Assembly: GCA_029857975.1 (NCBI GenBank)
Contig: JAOUFX010000104.1
Coordinates: 1-8,082, forward strand
Direction of reading: 5' to 3'
DNA length: 8,082 bases
Source: Deltaproteobacteria bacterium
GTDB taxonomy: Bacteria; Desulfobacterota; SM23-61
The position numbers and the translations under genes are program-made. Below the pieces are notes generated by a model, which was given only the letters and a program-made list of their open reading frames with translations, had not been told where the DNA came from and ran no database searches. Below, piece by piece: positions 1 through 6,266 of this stretch (position 1 is the stretch's first letter; every line of letters starts with the position of its first letter).

Positions 1-1600
1 TGCCCGCCACATCGAATCCATCGATCCGGGCCTTACTGCCGGTACCGCCGGGAGCATTCACCACTCCCCATAAAGCCTCCCGAAGGAATTCGAGAGTCTC
101 CGGTGAAATATGAATAGTTTTTGCATTTTCCGGCGGGAATTCTTTCAGCGTTTCTCCATGGGGGGCTTTGATGGCTTGGACGATCCGGGGGCGGTAAAGC
201 TTTCCTCCGTTGGCCAAAGCAGAAAGCGTACAGGCAACCTGAAGAGGAGTGACTAAATTGAACCCCTGGCCGATGGCGATTGATAAATTTTCCCCCGCTT
301 GCCACGGAATTCCAAAACGTTTCATCTTCCAAGAAGAGGTGGGAATCAGCCCTGATTTTTCATGGCCGAGAGGGAACCCGGTGGTTTTCCCCAGACCCAG
401 CCCCATCGCATACTTGGCGATGCGGTCCACTCCCAGGCGCAGACCCAGATTATAAAAATAAACGTCGCAGGATTCGACGATGGCTCGCCGAAGGTTAACC
501 CACCCGTGGCCTTCTTTTTTCCAGCAGATGTAATCGCGATTGCCGAAAGGAAGGGCGCCGGAGCATTGAAAAGTAGTCTCGAGGGTTATAATTTTTTCTT
601 CTAACCCGGCGATGGCCGTGATGATTTTATAGACCGAACCGGGAGGATACTGACCCTGTAAGGCTCGATTCTGCAATGGATGGGAGGGATTTTCGGAAAT
701 TCTTTTCCAATTTTCCGGGGAGATTCCCCGGGAAAAAAGGTTGGGGTCAAAATCGGGTTTGCTGACCAAGGCCAAGATGTCTCCATTTTGAGGATCCATG
801 GCTACCAGTGCGCCCTTTTTATCCATCATGGCCTCTTCCGCGGCCTTTTGTAATGCAATGTCCAGGGTGAGGAAAAGGTTATTCCCGGGATTTGGTTCCA
901 CCTGACCCAAGACCCTTAATTTGCGCCCCGAGGCATTGACCTCGATCTGCTGCCCTCCATTTTCCCCCTTCAGGTCCAGTTCAAACTTCTGTTCAATCCC
1001 GTATTTGCCGATATAATAACCGATTTTATAGTTGATAAATTCTTCCTGTTCCAACTCTTCCTGGCTGATTTCTCCTAAGTAACCAATGAGATGCGCAGCC
1101 AAATTTTCGTGGGGATAGTTCCGCCGGATCACCATATCGACCGTAACCCCAGGAAGATCGAGGCGGCGGGTTTCTACCATGGCCAGTTCCTCCCGGGAAA
1201 TATCCGCCTTTAATTTTAAGGGGTGGAAAGCGGGAAATCCTTTGGCCCCGTCGATCTTGACTTGTATTGTTTCAGGGCTCATGGACAGAGCGTGGCTTAA
1301 AACCGGGATAAGAGACCGCGTATCTGGAACGTCTTGCCGGATAAGAGAGACATCGAAGGAAGGGAAACTGTCTACAAGAGGAATTCCTGCTCGGTCGTAA
1401 ATGATGCCCCGCGGGGCGGCTATTTCTTGAATGCGGATCCGGTTATTCTCCGAGAGATTTTTGAAGTATTCTCCCTGAATAATTTGCAGGTACCAGAGTC
1501 GAGAGAAAAGCAGGAAAAGGGCGACGATAATGATGATATTGGCGTACACAAAGGCCGAGTTTTTTTCCTGGGTGCCATTTTTATCGAGTTTCAGATGCAT
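1..1600 (-). CDS. mrdA: Penicillin-binding protein 2 (elongasome transpeptidase), C-terminus cut by window edge
   Basis: Class B PBP that cross-links septum-independent (lateral-wall) peptidoglycan as the partner of RodA, anchored in the inner membrane with its catalytic domain in the periplasm. I translated 533 codons without a stop from ATG at 1600 to the left edge. Residues 1-14 are cytoplasmic and about 15-33 form the single membrane anchor. The dimerisation/pedestal region includes a PRGIIYDR stretch at about 63-70. The transpeptidase domain carries the nucleophile motif S322-V-Y-K325 and the second motif S377-C-D379. The third motif (KTG) should begin at the very next codon outside the window, because the last residues read DVAG. 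E. coli PBP2 is about 630 aa, so roughly 70-100 residues are missing. The gene starts 2 bp after the mreD stop with only a weak upstream GATGG, suggesting translational coupling. Cys346, Cys359, His365 and Cys378 look like a zinc site. The identity is firm. Confidence 0.96.
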   Translation of the reverse strand, partial: MHLKLDKNGTQEKNSAFVYANIIIIVALFLLFSRLWYLQIIQGEYFKNLSENNRIRIQEIAAPRGIIYDRAGIPLVDSFPSFDVSLIRQDVPDTRSLIPVLSHALSMSPETIQVKIDGAKGFPAFHPLKLKADISREELAMVETRRLDLPGVTVDMVIRRNYPHENLAAHLIGYLGEISQEELEQEEFINYKIGYYIGKYGIEQKFELDLKGENGGQQIEVNASGRKLRVLGQVEPNPGNNLFLTLDIALQKAAEEAMMDKKGALVAMDPQNGDILALVSKPDFDPNLFSRGISPENWKRISENPSHPLQNRALQGQYPPGSVYKIITAIAGLEEKIITLETTFQCSGALPFGNRDYICWKKEGHGWVNLRRAIVESCDVYFYNLGLRLGVDRIAKYAMGLGLGKTTGFPLGHEKSGLIPTSSWKMKRFGIPWQAGENLSIAIGQGFNLVTPLQVACTLSALANGGKLYRPRIVQAIKAPHGETLKEFPPENAKTIHISPETLEFLREALWGVVNAPGGTGSKARIDGFDVAG

Positions 1601-1602
1601 AT

Positions 1603-2115
1603 CTAAGCCATCGGTTGCGGAGTTACCCATCCCGGAAGCGCAGCCAATATTTTAAAAAGGCGAAAAAGGGGCCAGCAGGCGGCACAGGTAGTCACCGCCT
1701 GGGGCAAAATCCAGTTGGGGCCGGGTAAAGAAAAATTGACCAAGATTCCGAAGACCGGCGGAAGAAAGATCAGCAGGAGAAGCTGAAAGACTATGGCCAA
1801 AACCACCAGGCTCATCCGGAGAGAGAGATTTTCACCCAAAATCAAGATCTTCCCCAAAAGCTTGAGGAGAAAGAAAATACCCAGGTAAAGAAACAGAAAA
1901 AGGCCAAAAGGACTTCCCGAAAAGGTATCGTAAAAAATACCAGCCCCAAGGGTTAGGACCGCTCCCGTGATTAAAAAGGGAGAGGTACCTAAATAGGTTA
2001 TAAAAATCAACATCAGGTCTGGCTTTAAAAAGTTGGGGAAAAGTTCACTGATCACCGCCGACTGGAAAAGGCTTAAAAAGTAGGCAGTGAGCAGGAGAAT
2101 CAGAAAAAGGAGCAT
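1603..2115 (-). CDS. mreD: Rod shape-determining protein MreD
   Basis: Small integral membrane protein of the elongasome that works with MreC, RodA and PBP2 in lateral wall growth. The 170 aa length is normal for the family. It is almost entirely hydrophobic, with about five or six membrane segments (roughly 1-20, 33-45, 48-62, 70-90, 100-124, 137-155). The family hallmarks are a P32-D33 pair at the start of a helix and a GxxYDTFSGSPFG-type segment around 59-71, corresponding to the usual 'GllqDllsgtplG' motif. ATG at 2115 is preceded by GGGAGG and AAAAGG, both plausible ribosome binding sites. The gene lies 2 bp after the nuclease-like gene and 2 bp before mrdA, so all three should be co-transcribed. 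MreC, which normally precedes it, is absent here. MreD is poorly conserved in sequence, so the call rests on motif, topology and the mrdA neighbour. Confidence 0.9.
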   Translation of the reverse strand: MLLFLILLLTAYFLSLFQSAVISELFPNFLKPDLMLIFITYLGTSPFLITGAVLTLGAGIFYDTFSGSPFGLFLFLYLGIFFLLKLLGKILILGENLSLRMSLVVLAIVFQLLLLIFLPPVFGILVNFSLPGPNWILPQAVTTCAACWPLFRLFKILAALPGWVTPQPMA

Positions 2116-2117
2116 GG

Positions 2118-3041
2118 TTACCTTTTCCTCCCTTCAAGAAAATCCCCTCCGCCAAACTCCATGGAGGGGAGGGCGAAATGATGTTGGAAACATATGGCCA
2201 GATTCTTGGTTATAGATCCTTTGCTGCTTAAGATATAAATTTGCGGGGGGGCAAAATAAATTTCATCGGCGATCTTCTGCAGGGGTGGCCAGGGCCCGTT
2301 TCCCGGGTCCCTTTGGGCCAGGCGCTCGGCTGCAAAAATCGGAACGATCTTGTCGAGCAGACGGAGTTCTGTATCCACGAAAAAAAGGGCTACTTGAGGA
2401 ATTAAATCCTCAAGGCGGCTGAAAAATTCGTGGACCTCATCCCCTTCGATGTTTTTGGGAGGGGAAGATTTCACTTCCAGGTAGAGGAGGCGACCTTCCA
2501 AGGAAGCGATGACGTCGTAGTCCCCCCCGAAACGAGTTCCTTTACAGCGAAGTCCGTAGAGGGCCGGGCAGTAAAATTCTTTCCGCAAAATTTCCGCCAT
2601 AAACCATTCGAGGGTAGGACCGAGGCTGGCTGTGGCCGGAGGCAATAAACGGTATTTGTTCACCCCGGCGGACTCCACCAAGCCCAGGTCGATGAGGGAG
2701 TGAAGATATTTCCTTCCGGTTTCGGCGGAAGAAAAGCGGACAACCTCAGAAACCCGAAAGGCGCCTTTGCGGAGGAGGATCTCCCGGAGAAAGAGGCGAA
2801 AAGAATATTTTTTAAAAAGGTCATAAAATCGTTCTCTCTCTTTTTCCCGAAAAGTGGGAGGAAAAAGAAGGTGGTGGACGGGATTCTCGCGATAGGGAGC
2901 CAGCCCGCGCCGCCTCAACATCCCCTTTAATTCGAATAGGCCAGGGGAATTGCTTTCCTTTAAGGATTGTACATCCCCGCGTAATGCCCGGATTTCTTTT
3001 TGCATACGTCTCAGGATGAGATGGACTTCTTTTTCCGCCAT
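2118..3041 (-). CDS. Unrecognised protein: coiled N-terminus, winged-helix-like middle, PD-(D/E)XK nuclease-like core
   Basis: I do not recognise a named family. The protein has 307 aa from ATG at 3041; a TTG at 3047 in the same frame would add two residues, and neither start has a clear Shine-Dalgarno. Numbering from the ATG, residues 1-30 are charged and helix-like, suggesting a short coiled coil. Residues about 64-135 resemble a winged helix (helices around YSFRLFLREILLRKG and VSEVVRFSS, then a KYRLL wing-like strand). From about 140 there is a helix with Glu145/Glu150, then GGDYDVI (Asp174, Asp176), then a strand ending in E189-V-K191-S-S. D-x(12)-E-x-K after a hydrophobic strand is the classic PD-(D/E)XK signature of restriction-like nucleases and resolvases; a following PQVALFFVDT strand fits that fold. 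There is no signal peptide or membrane segment, so it is predicted cytoplasmic. It sits where mreC would be expected, directly before mreD and mrdA, and is probably co-transcribed with them. DNA binding and cleavage are inferred from motifs only. Confidence 0.75.
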   Translation of the reverse strand: MAEKEVHLILRRMQKEIRALRGDVQSLKESNSPGLFELKGMLRRRGLAPYRENPVHHLLFPPTFREKERERFYDLFKKYSFRLFLREILLRKGAFRVSEVVRFSSAETGRKYLHSLIDLGLVESAGVNKYRLLPPATASLGPTLEWFMAEILRKEFYCPALYGLRCKGTRFGGDYDVIASLEGRLLYLEVKSSPPKNIEGDEVHEFFSRLEDLIPQVALFFVDTELRLLDKIVPIFAAERLAQRDPGNGPWPPLQKIADEIYFAPPQIYILSSKGSITKNLAICFQHHFALPSMEFGGGDFLEGRKR

Positions 3042-3062
3042 GATCAAGACTGTGTGAGTGTC

Positions 3063-3120
3063 AGTGCCAGTATGAGCGGAGAAAATGCTTGTACGAACTG
3101 CTCACCTTCACACTGGCACT
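3063..3120 (-). promoter_or_regulatory. Stem-loop in the predicted leader of the nuclease-mreD-mrdA operon
   Basis: On the minus strand, AGTGCCAGT (3120-3112) pairs perfectly with ACTGGCACT (3071-3063). Directly inside, GTGAGC (3105-3100) pairs with GCTCAT (3077-3072; five Watson-Crick pairs plus one G-U). The result is a 15-bp stem with a six-base bulge and a 22-base loop. It begins just after the predicted transcription start near 3123 and ends 21 bases before the ATG at 3041. No T-run follows on the minus strand, so it is not a normal intrinsic terminator for trkH. It could be an RNA leader structure or a DNA operator; the sequence cannot decide. Confidence 0.5.
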
Positions 3121-3129
3121 ATTTTTCTT

Positions 3130-3158
3130 AATATACAACGACTTAGGGGGAAAGACAA
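3130..3158 (-). promoter_or_regulatory. Predicted sigma70 promoter for the nuclease-mreD-mrdA operon
   Basis: Minus strand: TTGTCT (-35, 3158-3153), 17-bp spacer, TATATT (-10, 3135-3130). Predicted start is near 3123. It lies in the 116-bp gap after trkH, downstream of the trkH stop, so the following operon need not depend on trkAH read-through. This is a prediction from consensus only. Confidence 0.5.
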
Positions 3159-3163
3159 GAAAT

Positions 3164-4609
3164 TCATTTTTTCCAAAAATCCGGGATCAGCAGGACCAGG
3201 AGGGTATAAATTTCCAGGCGTCCCAAGAGCATGCAGGCCATTAAAATCCATTTGGCAGCTACGGAGAGGTGGGCAAAATTTTCCGCAGGGCCCACAGTCC
3301 CCAGACCCGGGCCCACGTTGCCAAGAGTAGCAGCGACTGCAGAAACCGAGGTCAGGAAATCTGAGCCCAGCATGCAAAGGGCCAAGGATGCCATGGAAAA
3401 GATGAAGAGGTATAGGAAAGAGAGGCCCCAAATGCCGCTCAGCGTGTCCGGCGAGACGACTTTTCCTCCCAGTTTGACGGGAAGCACGGCGCGAGGATGG
3501 ATGAGCTTGCGGAGTTCTTGGAACCCCTGCTTCAGCAGAATATAGATGCGCACGCACTTAATCGCGCCACCGGTAGATCCGGCACAGCCGCCGATGAACA
3601 TTAGAGTCAGGAGTAAATACTGGGAAAAGGGCGGCCACTGTTCGAAGTCAGCGGTGGCAAACCCGGTGGTGGTCAATATGGAAACTACCTGAAAAATGGC
3701 CAGGCGGAAGGCCTGAAAAAATTCCTTCTGGATACTCAACCATAAGTTTAAAGAGATGAAGAGGGTCGCCAACAGAACTACAGAGGTGTAAAAACAAAAT
3801 TCTGTATCCCGCCATAAAACTTTTACATTCCCTTTCAGAAACCGGTAGTGCAGAGCGAAATTGGCCCCGGCCAGAAACATAAAAAACGTAATGGAATACT
3901 CGAGAAAAGGACTTCTATAAAATTCGATGCTTTCGTTTTTAGGTGAGAATCCTCCCGTGGCCATGGTGGAGAAAGTATGGCATAGGGCATCGAAAAGATT
4001 CATACCCCCGAGAAGCAGGGTAAGGACCTCGGCGGCCGAAAAAAGAATATAGACTTCCCATAAAATTCGGGCCGTCTGGGAAATTCGCGGCCGCAATTTA
4101 TCGGCTGTGGGTCCGGGGACTTCGGCCTTGTAAAGTTGCATTCCTCCCACGCCCAGGAAAGGGAGGATCGCTAAGGAGAGAAGGAGGATTCCCATGCCGC
4201 CCAGCCATTGGGTCAGGTTGCGCCAAAAAAGTACGCTATAGGGGTGTTTTTGGATCTCGGTGAAGATCGTAGACCCGGTGGTCGTAAAACCGGAAGCGGC
4301 CTCAAAGCAGGCATCGGTCAGGGAAGCGAGGCTCCCGGTGAAAAGGTAAGGAAGGGCGCCGAAAAAGGTGGCGCTTATCCATCCTAAAGCCACAATGGCA
4401 AAGCCTTCCCGGTGGGTAAGATCCCGGCGAGACCTCCTGAAGATGAGCATCATGAATAGACCGCTGAATGCCGTTGCGGCGATGGCGAGAAGGAAACCCC
4501 TGGCGTGAGGCTCACCGTAAATCCAGTTTACCAACAGAGGAAGGCCCATAGACCCAGCCAGGATCAGGTTTAAAAATCCCAGCAGGTTAAAGAGGGTGGA
4601 GAAGGACAC
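3164..4609 (-). CDS. trkH: Trk potassium uptake protein TrkH
   Basis: Inner-membrane K+ channel-transporter subunit of the Trk system, gated by the cytoplasmic RCK protein TrkA. The 481 aa length matches bacterial TrkH (about 480). The four pore-loop repeats of the superfamily are visible: SGFTTTGS at 106-113, MATGGFS at 216-222, TTTGFAT at 313-319, and ATLGNVGPG at 427-435; each central Gly lines the K+ filter. The GGCAGSTGGAIK stretch at 340-351 is the family signature for the interrupted helix near the gating loop, and GRLEIYTL at 463-470 is the usual C-terminal motif. The start is GTG at 4609, 2 bp after the trkA stop, with GGAG at 4624-4621 about 11 bases upstream, partly inside trkA. 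This implies co-transcription and translational coupling with trkA. I see no convincing intrinsic terminator after its stop. Confidence 0.97.
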   Translation of the reverse strand: MSFSTLFNLLGFLNLILAGSMGLPLLVNWIYGEPHARGFLLAIAATAFSGLFMMLIFRRSRRDLTHREGFAIVALGWISATFFGALPYLFTGSLASLTDACFEAASGFTTTGSTIFTEIQKHPYSVLFWRNLTQWLGGMGILLLSLAILPFLGVGGMQLYKAEVPGPTADKLRPRISQTARILWEVYILFSAAEVLTLLLGGMNLFDALCHTFSTMATGGFSPKNESIEFYRSPFLEYSITFFMFLAGANFALHYRFLKGNVKVLWRDTEFCFYTSVVLLATLFISLNLWLSIQKEFFQAFRLAIFQVVSILTTTGFATADFEQWPPFSQYLLLTLMFIGGCAGSTGGAIKCVRIYILLKQGFQELRKLIHPRAVLPVKLGGKVVSPDTLSGIWGLSFLYLFIFSMASLALCMLGSDFLTSVSAVAATLGNVGPGLGTVGPAENFAHLSVAAKWILMACMLLGRLEIYTLLVLLIPDFWKK

Positions 4610-4611
4610 GG

Positions 4612-5976
4612 CTACCAGTACTCCAGTTTAACCATAAGGGCTTTTTCCACTTTATGGATGGCTGTGGTTAGGGCGAAGATCATTACCCGATCTCCTGGTT
4701 GGATGACAGTCGATCCATCGGGGATGATCACTTCCGAACCCCGGACAAGGGCGCCCACAATGGCGTCTTTGGGAAACTCTACTTTACGCAGCGGCCGGCC
4801 TACCAGATCGGAGGTCTCCAGGGCGATGGCCTCGAAAGCTTCGGCGTTTTCTTCGGGGAGGGAGGAAACGGAAAGAATTTTACCGCGGCGGATAAACTGC
4901 AGGATTTTGCTAACCGCAGCCAGCCTGGGACTGATCACCACATCGATTCCGATAGAACGAACCAGGGGGGAATAAGCCATCTTATTAATCAAAGTCATGA
5001 CTCGCCGGATCCCCATCTTTTTAGCCAGCAGGGAGATCATCACATTGTTCTCATCGTCTTCGGTAACGGCAATGAAAGTATCCATCTCCCCCACATTTTC
5101 CTCAAGGAGGATATCCTGGTAGGAGGCGTCTCCCCTTAGGACAACTGCCTTGCGGCATTTTTCGGCGATTTCCAAACAACGGGATTCATTCTGTTCGATG
5201 ATTTTTACCTGGATGCCTTGTTCTTCGAGGCTTTTGGCGAGCTCCAAGCCGATTAATCCGCCTCCCAGGATCATGACCCGCTTGATGGGGGGCCGCTTAT
5301 TGCCAAAGTCTTCCAATGCCTCGCGAGCCTTTTTTCGTTCCATGACCAAAAAAAGAAGATCATTGGCGGCCAGCACGTCCTGCCCTTTGGGGATAAAGAC
5401 CTTGTCTCCCCTCTGAATGGCCACGATCAAAACGCTGGCCTGGGGGTATAGTTCACGCAGTTTAGCCAAGGGTTTACCTATGAGGGGACTTCCCAAAGGC
5501 AAAGGGAGGCCAACCATGCGCACCAATCCTTCCGCGAAGTCCACCACCTCCACCGCTCCGGGAACTTCCATGAGCTTGAGCATCATCTCCACCACTTCAT
5601 GGTCCGGGTTGATGACGAAATCAATATCTAAGTGTTCTTTATCGAAAAGGGGAAGGAGGTAAGAGTATTCCGGGTCGCGCACCCGGGCGATTTTGATGGG
5701 AACACGGTCCTGGACCCCTGCGACCAGGCAAGAAATCATATTTACTTCATCGCTGTTGGTGACGGCGATGACCATCGATGCTTCGGAGATTCCTGCCTGG
5801 CGAAGCAGGCTAATACTTCCACCGCTACCATGGACGGCTTGAACATCGAGGGTGTTTTGAACGCGGCGGATCTTCTCCACGTCGCGATCAATGATCACCA
5901 CGTCCTTTTTCTCTTTGGAAAGCCGGTCGGCAAGATGAAACCCGACTTCCCCCGCCCCGATGATGATAATGCTCAT
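4612..5976 (-). CDS. trkA: Trk potassium uptake regulatory protein TrkA (two RCK units)
   Basis: Cytoplasmic NAD(H)/ATP-binding gating ring for TrkH. At 454 aa it is the full-length, duplicated form (E. coli TrkA is 458). First RCK_N: Rossmann motif G7-A-G9-E-V-G12, with acidic D30 at the end of the second strand, typical of NAD(H) binding. First RCK_C is roughly 141-222. Second RCK_N: G238-G-G240-L-I-G243 with E261 as the acidic residue. Second RCK_C is roughly 371-452. Both halves therefore keep intact nucleotide-binding loops. The start is ATG at 5976, with only a weak GAAAG upstream. It is the first gene of the leftward trkA-trkH operon, and a strong predicted promoter lies about 150 bp upstream with a palindromic repeat between. 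Confidence 0.97.
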   Translation of the reverse strand: MSIIIIGAGEVGFHLADRLSKEKKDVVIIDRDVEKIRRVQNTLDVQAVHGSGGSISLLRQAGISEASMVIAVTNSDEVNMISCLVAGVQDRVPIKIARVRDPEYSYLLPLFDKEHLDIDFVINPDHEVVEMMLKLMEVPGAVEVVDFAEGLVRMVGLPLPLGSPLIGKPLAKLRELYPQASVLIVAIQRGDKVFIPKGQDVLAANDLLFLVMERKKAREALEDFGNKRPPIKRVMILGGGLIGLELAKSLEEQGIQVKIIEQNESRCLEIAEKCRKAVVLRGDASYQDILLEENVGEMDTFIAVTEDDENNVMISLLAKKMGIRRVMTLINKMAYSPLVRSIGIDVVISPRLAAVSKILQFIRRGKILSVSSLPEENAEAFEAIALETSDLVGRPLRKVEFPKDAIVGALVRGSEVIIPDGSTVIQPGDRVMIFALTTAIHKVEKALMVKLEYW

Positions 5977-6017
5977 TTATGCTTTCAATTCATTAATAAG
6001 AAAGAAATAAATCATCG

Positions 6018-6092
6018 GTCATTGCGAGAAGCAGAGCGACGAAGCAATCCCAAGAAAAAAGAGATGGCCACGCCCTCCGGGCTTGCAATGAC
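6018..6092. repeat. Degenerate dispersed palindromic repeat (GTCATTGCGAG family)
   Basis: The outer ends GTCATTGCGAG (6018-6028) and CTTGCAATGAC (6082-6092) are inverted repeats matching at 10 of 11 positions. Internal GACGAAGCAATCC and GAGATGGCCACG resemble the inner parts of the common palindrome (normally GAAGCAATC...GAGATTGCCACG) but have drifted, so the inner stem is broken. A small perfect hairpin GCCC-TCC-GGGC lies at 6072-6082. Read on the minus strand it encodes the familiar spurious peptide ending RRSASRND. From general knowledge, such elements are scattered in many Desulfobacterota and other genomes; other copies cannot be seen from one window. It lies within the predicted 5' leader of trkA. 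Confidence 0.8.
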
Positions 6093-6134
6093 TGTAACGA
6101 TCATTACTTCGTCTGTATTCGTATCAACGAGGCA

Positions 6135-6163
6135 ATCATATTTTGAGCTAAAATTAATGTCAA
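6135..6163 (-). promoter_or_regulatory. Predicted strong sigma70 promoter for trkA-trkH
   Basis: Minus strand: TTGACA (-35, 6163-6158, perfect consensus), 17-bp spacer, TATGAT (-10, 6140-6135, five of six). Predicted start is near 6128, giving a leader of about 150 bases that includes the palindromic repeat. It is the best promoter match in the window. Confidence 0.7.
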
Positions 6164-6187
6164 GGTCAAAATTTATGGGAAAGAGTC

Positions 6188-6217
6188 TTGACACTTTTTT
6201 GAACTTTGTGTTAGAGT
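6188..6217 (+). promoter_or_regulatory. Predicted sigma70 promoter for the mrp operon
   Basis: Plus strand: TTGACA (-35, 6188-6193), 18-bp spacer, TAGAGT (-10, 6212-6217, four of six). The start would be near 6224, about 43 bases before the mrpE start codon. It is back to back with the trkA promoter, with 24 bp between the two -35 boxes. CTTGACA at 6187-6193 and TGTCAAG at 6158-6164 form an inverted repeat, so one dimeric regulator could in principle see both. Confidence 0.6.
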
Positions 6218-6224
6218 CCGCCTC

Positions 6225-6240
6225 GAATGAATCATCATTC
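6225..6240 (+). promoter_or_regulatory. Short inverted repeat at the predicted mrp transcript start
   Basis: GAATGA (6225-6230) and TCATTC (6235-6240) are perfect inverted repeats around a 4-base spacer, placed exactly at the predicted +1 of the mrp transcript. It could be a repressor operator or a 5'-end hairpin. Six-base arms in AT-rich DNA can also arise by chance. Confidence 0.35.
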
Positions 6241-6253
6241 AGCAGCCGAAAGC

Positions 6254-6260
6254 GAGGAAA
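6254..6260 (+). promoter_or_regulatory. Ribosome binding site that fixes the TTG start of mrpE
   Basis: GAGGAAA lies 6 bases before TTG at 6267. No ATG or GTG lies in the same frame nearby; the ATG at 6277 is in another frame and stops after 7 codons. Confidence 0.7.
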
Positions 6261-6266
6261 TATTTT

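Noticed and set aside
1..1600. A possible broken mrdA, since only short minus-strand open frames are obvious in this region.
   Set aside because: Direct translation from ATG at 1600 gives an uninterrupted frame to the window edge; it only lacks a stop because it runs off the window.
3064..3108. A 14-codon GTG-initiated upstream ORF in the nuclease gene leader, after AAGG.
   Set aside because: The peptide is not recognisable, the ribosome binding site is minimal, and one short ORF in a 116-bp gap is expected by chance.
3063..3130. Plus-strand intrinsic terminator: the inverted repeat followed by ATTTTTCTT.
   Set aside because: No plus-strand gene lies upstream and the minus-strand genes face the other way; the loop is also large. 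The T-run is better explained as part of the AT-rich promoter region.
3108..3557. A 149-codon minus-strand open frame overlapping the 3' half of trkH.
   Set aside because: It is out of frame with an unmistakable trkH and is rich in Arg, Pro and Ser, as shadow frames are.
4699..5139. A 146-codon plus-strand open frame antisense to trkA.
   Set aside because: A shadow of the trkA C-terminal half; His/Asp-rich composition without any motif.
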